A stretch of 40,488 nucleotides of DNA, taken from NCBI GenBank assembly GCA_018336075.1, contig JAGXRB010000315.1:1-40488 (forward strand), read 5' to 3'. A program made the position numbers and the translations under genes. Position 1 is the stretch's first letter. Every line of letters begins with the position of its first letter. This stretch comes from Bacteroidota bacterium (lineage in GTDB: Bacteria; Bacteroidota; Bacteroidia; Bacteroidales; F082). The notes under the pieces are model-generated. The model was not told where the DNA came from. It saw only the letters and a list, made by a program, of their open reading frames with translations, and did not search any database. Shown here in pieces: positions 39,816-40,488 of this stretch.

Positions 39816-40488
39816 ATGAATAACATTCACAAATTAGAACAAACCGCCACGCAAGTAAGACGTGATATTGTACGCATGGTTCACGCATGTCAATCAGGCC
39901 ATCCGGGTGGTTCATTGGGCTGCGCCGACCTGTTGACGGCACTATTTTTTGATCAAATGAATATCAATCCTGAAAAATTTGACATGAATGGTCAGAATGA
40001 GGATTTATTCTTTTTATCCAATGGCCATATCAGTCCGTTATTTTACAGCGTTTTGGCACGCAGAGGATACTTTCCGGTTTCGGAGCTTGCTTCTTTCCGC
40101 AAAATGCATTCAAGGCTTCAGGGCCATCCTGCAACCTTGGAAGAGCTGCCGGGAGTGAGAGTTGCAAGTGGTTCGCTCGGGCAAGGCCTTTCAGTGGCCA
40201 TTGGCGCAGCGCTGGCTAAAAGACTTAACAATGATCCGGGTCTTGTTTTTGTGTTGATGGGCGATGGTGAGCAGCAGGAAGGTCAGATTTGGGAAGCCGT
40301 ACTTCATGCAGGTGCGCGCAAAATTGACAACATTATAGCAATCATCGACTATAACGGTCAGCAGATTGACGGGCCGGTTGATAAAATCATGCCTCTGGGC
40401 GATCTGGGCGCAAAATATGAGGCTTTTGGCTGGAAAGTGATTCCTTTTGATGGCAATAATATGTCGGAAACTGTTGAAACAATTTCAC
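39816..40488 (+). CDS. Transketolase, N-terminal (thiamine diphosphate-binding) part; cut by window edge
   Basis: 224 codons are visible and the frame is open at the window end. The sequence is a transketolase N-terminal domain: QSGHPGGSLGCADLLTALFF near the start, FFLSNGHISPLFY, RVASGSLGQGLSVAIGAALA, and the thiamine-diphosphate motif GDGEQQEGQIWEA followed after about 25 residues by IDYNGQQIDG. The short leader and LGDLGAKYEAFGWKV resemble the separate N-terminal subunit found in many Bacteroidota, where transketolase is split into two genes, but the part that would decide this lies outside. It transfers two-carbon units between sugar phosphates in the pentose phosphate pathway. Confidence 0.95.
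   Translation, partial: MNNIHKLEQTATQVRRDIVRMVHACQSGHPGGSLGCADLLTALFFDQMNINPEKFDMNGQNEDLFFLSNGHISPLFYSVLARRGYFPVSELASFRKMHSRLQGHPATLEELPGVRVASGSLGQGLSVAIGAALAKRLNNDPGLVFVLMGDGEQQEGQIWEAVLHAGARKIDNIIAIIDYNGQQIDGPVDKIMPLGDLGAKYEAFGWKVIPFDGNNMSETVETIS

Noticed and set aside
39483..39826. Open frames across the third small-RNA unit
   Set aside because: They run through a terminator hairpin and the transketolase leader and do not align with frames in the other two copies.

Overview
The window looks like a chromosomal segment of a Bacteroidota bacterium, probably Bacteroidales-like. The protein families fit that phylum, and several transcription units carry the Bacteroidota promoter form (a TTG/TTTG box about 19 nt before TAnnTTTG). 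Genes on the left (about 0-22.6 kb, + strand) look native. The middle (about 22.6-38.9 kb) is visibly more AT-rich, has nearly all its genes on the - strand, and is punctuated by repeats, so it reads as an accessory/defence island. Native-looking sequence resumes with a transketolase gene cut by the right edge.

Layout. (1) 0-8.1 kb: a TetR-type regulator, a TolC-type outer-membrane channel fused to a substrate-binding-like domain, an RND adaptor, an RND pump and an OMPLA-like phospholipase; one efflux operon. (2) 8.3-17.1 kb: a five-gene, nearly gapless operon behind a strong promoter and a 24-bp near-palindrome. It encodes a membrane class III nucleotide cyclase with altered catalytic residues, an HD hydrolase fused to a PycTM-type (Pycsar effector) membrane domain, an atypical pyruvate kinase, a degenerate phosphoesterase/kinase-like/outer-membrane barrel fusion, and an exported histidine phosphatase. 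This is the best candidate for an undescribed system. (3) 17.1-22.6 kb: sulfur/redox genes (ArsR-rhodanese, DUF302, DsrE), a TetR regulator, a DUF6448 protein, a hemerythrin and a two-domain zinc-ribbon-like protein, with two genes broken by single in-frame stops (TGA in a methyltransferase, TAG in a cupin).

(4) 22.6-38.9 kb island, - strand: RhuM-family gene, SAM methyltransferase, AAA/DUF4143 ATPase, an unknown coiled-coil/one-TM protein, a Hachiman pair (hamA, hamB) and a type I restriction-modification operon (hsdM, hsdS, hsdR). Most of these genes are followed at the 3' end by one of three repeat families (A: three copies; B: two, with bidirectional terminators; C: two full hairpins plus a partial), a cassette-like arrangement without consensus integron attC boxes. 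A 35-bp direct repeat (33/35) lies at 25.9 and 38.3 kb. (5) 38.9-39.7 kb: three tandem units of about 270 bp, each with a TAnnTTTG box, a perfect 14-bp palindrome and a long terminator hairpin whose arms differ between copies by compensatory changes; they look like three paralogous small RNAs. (6) 39.8 kb to the end: transketolase N-terminal part.

All functional calls come from reading the sequence by eye. No database search or folding calculation was run.
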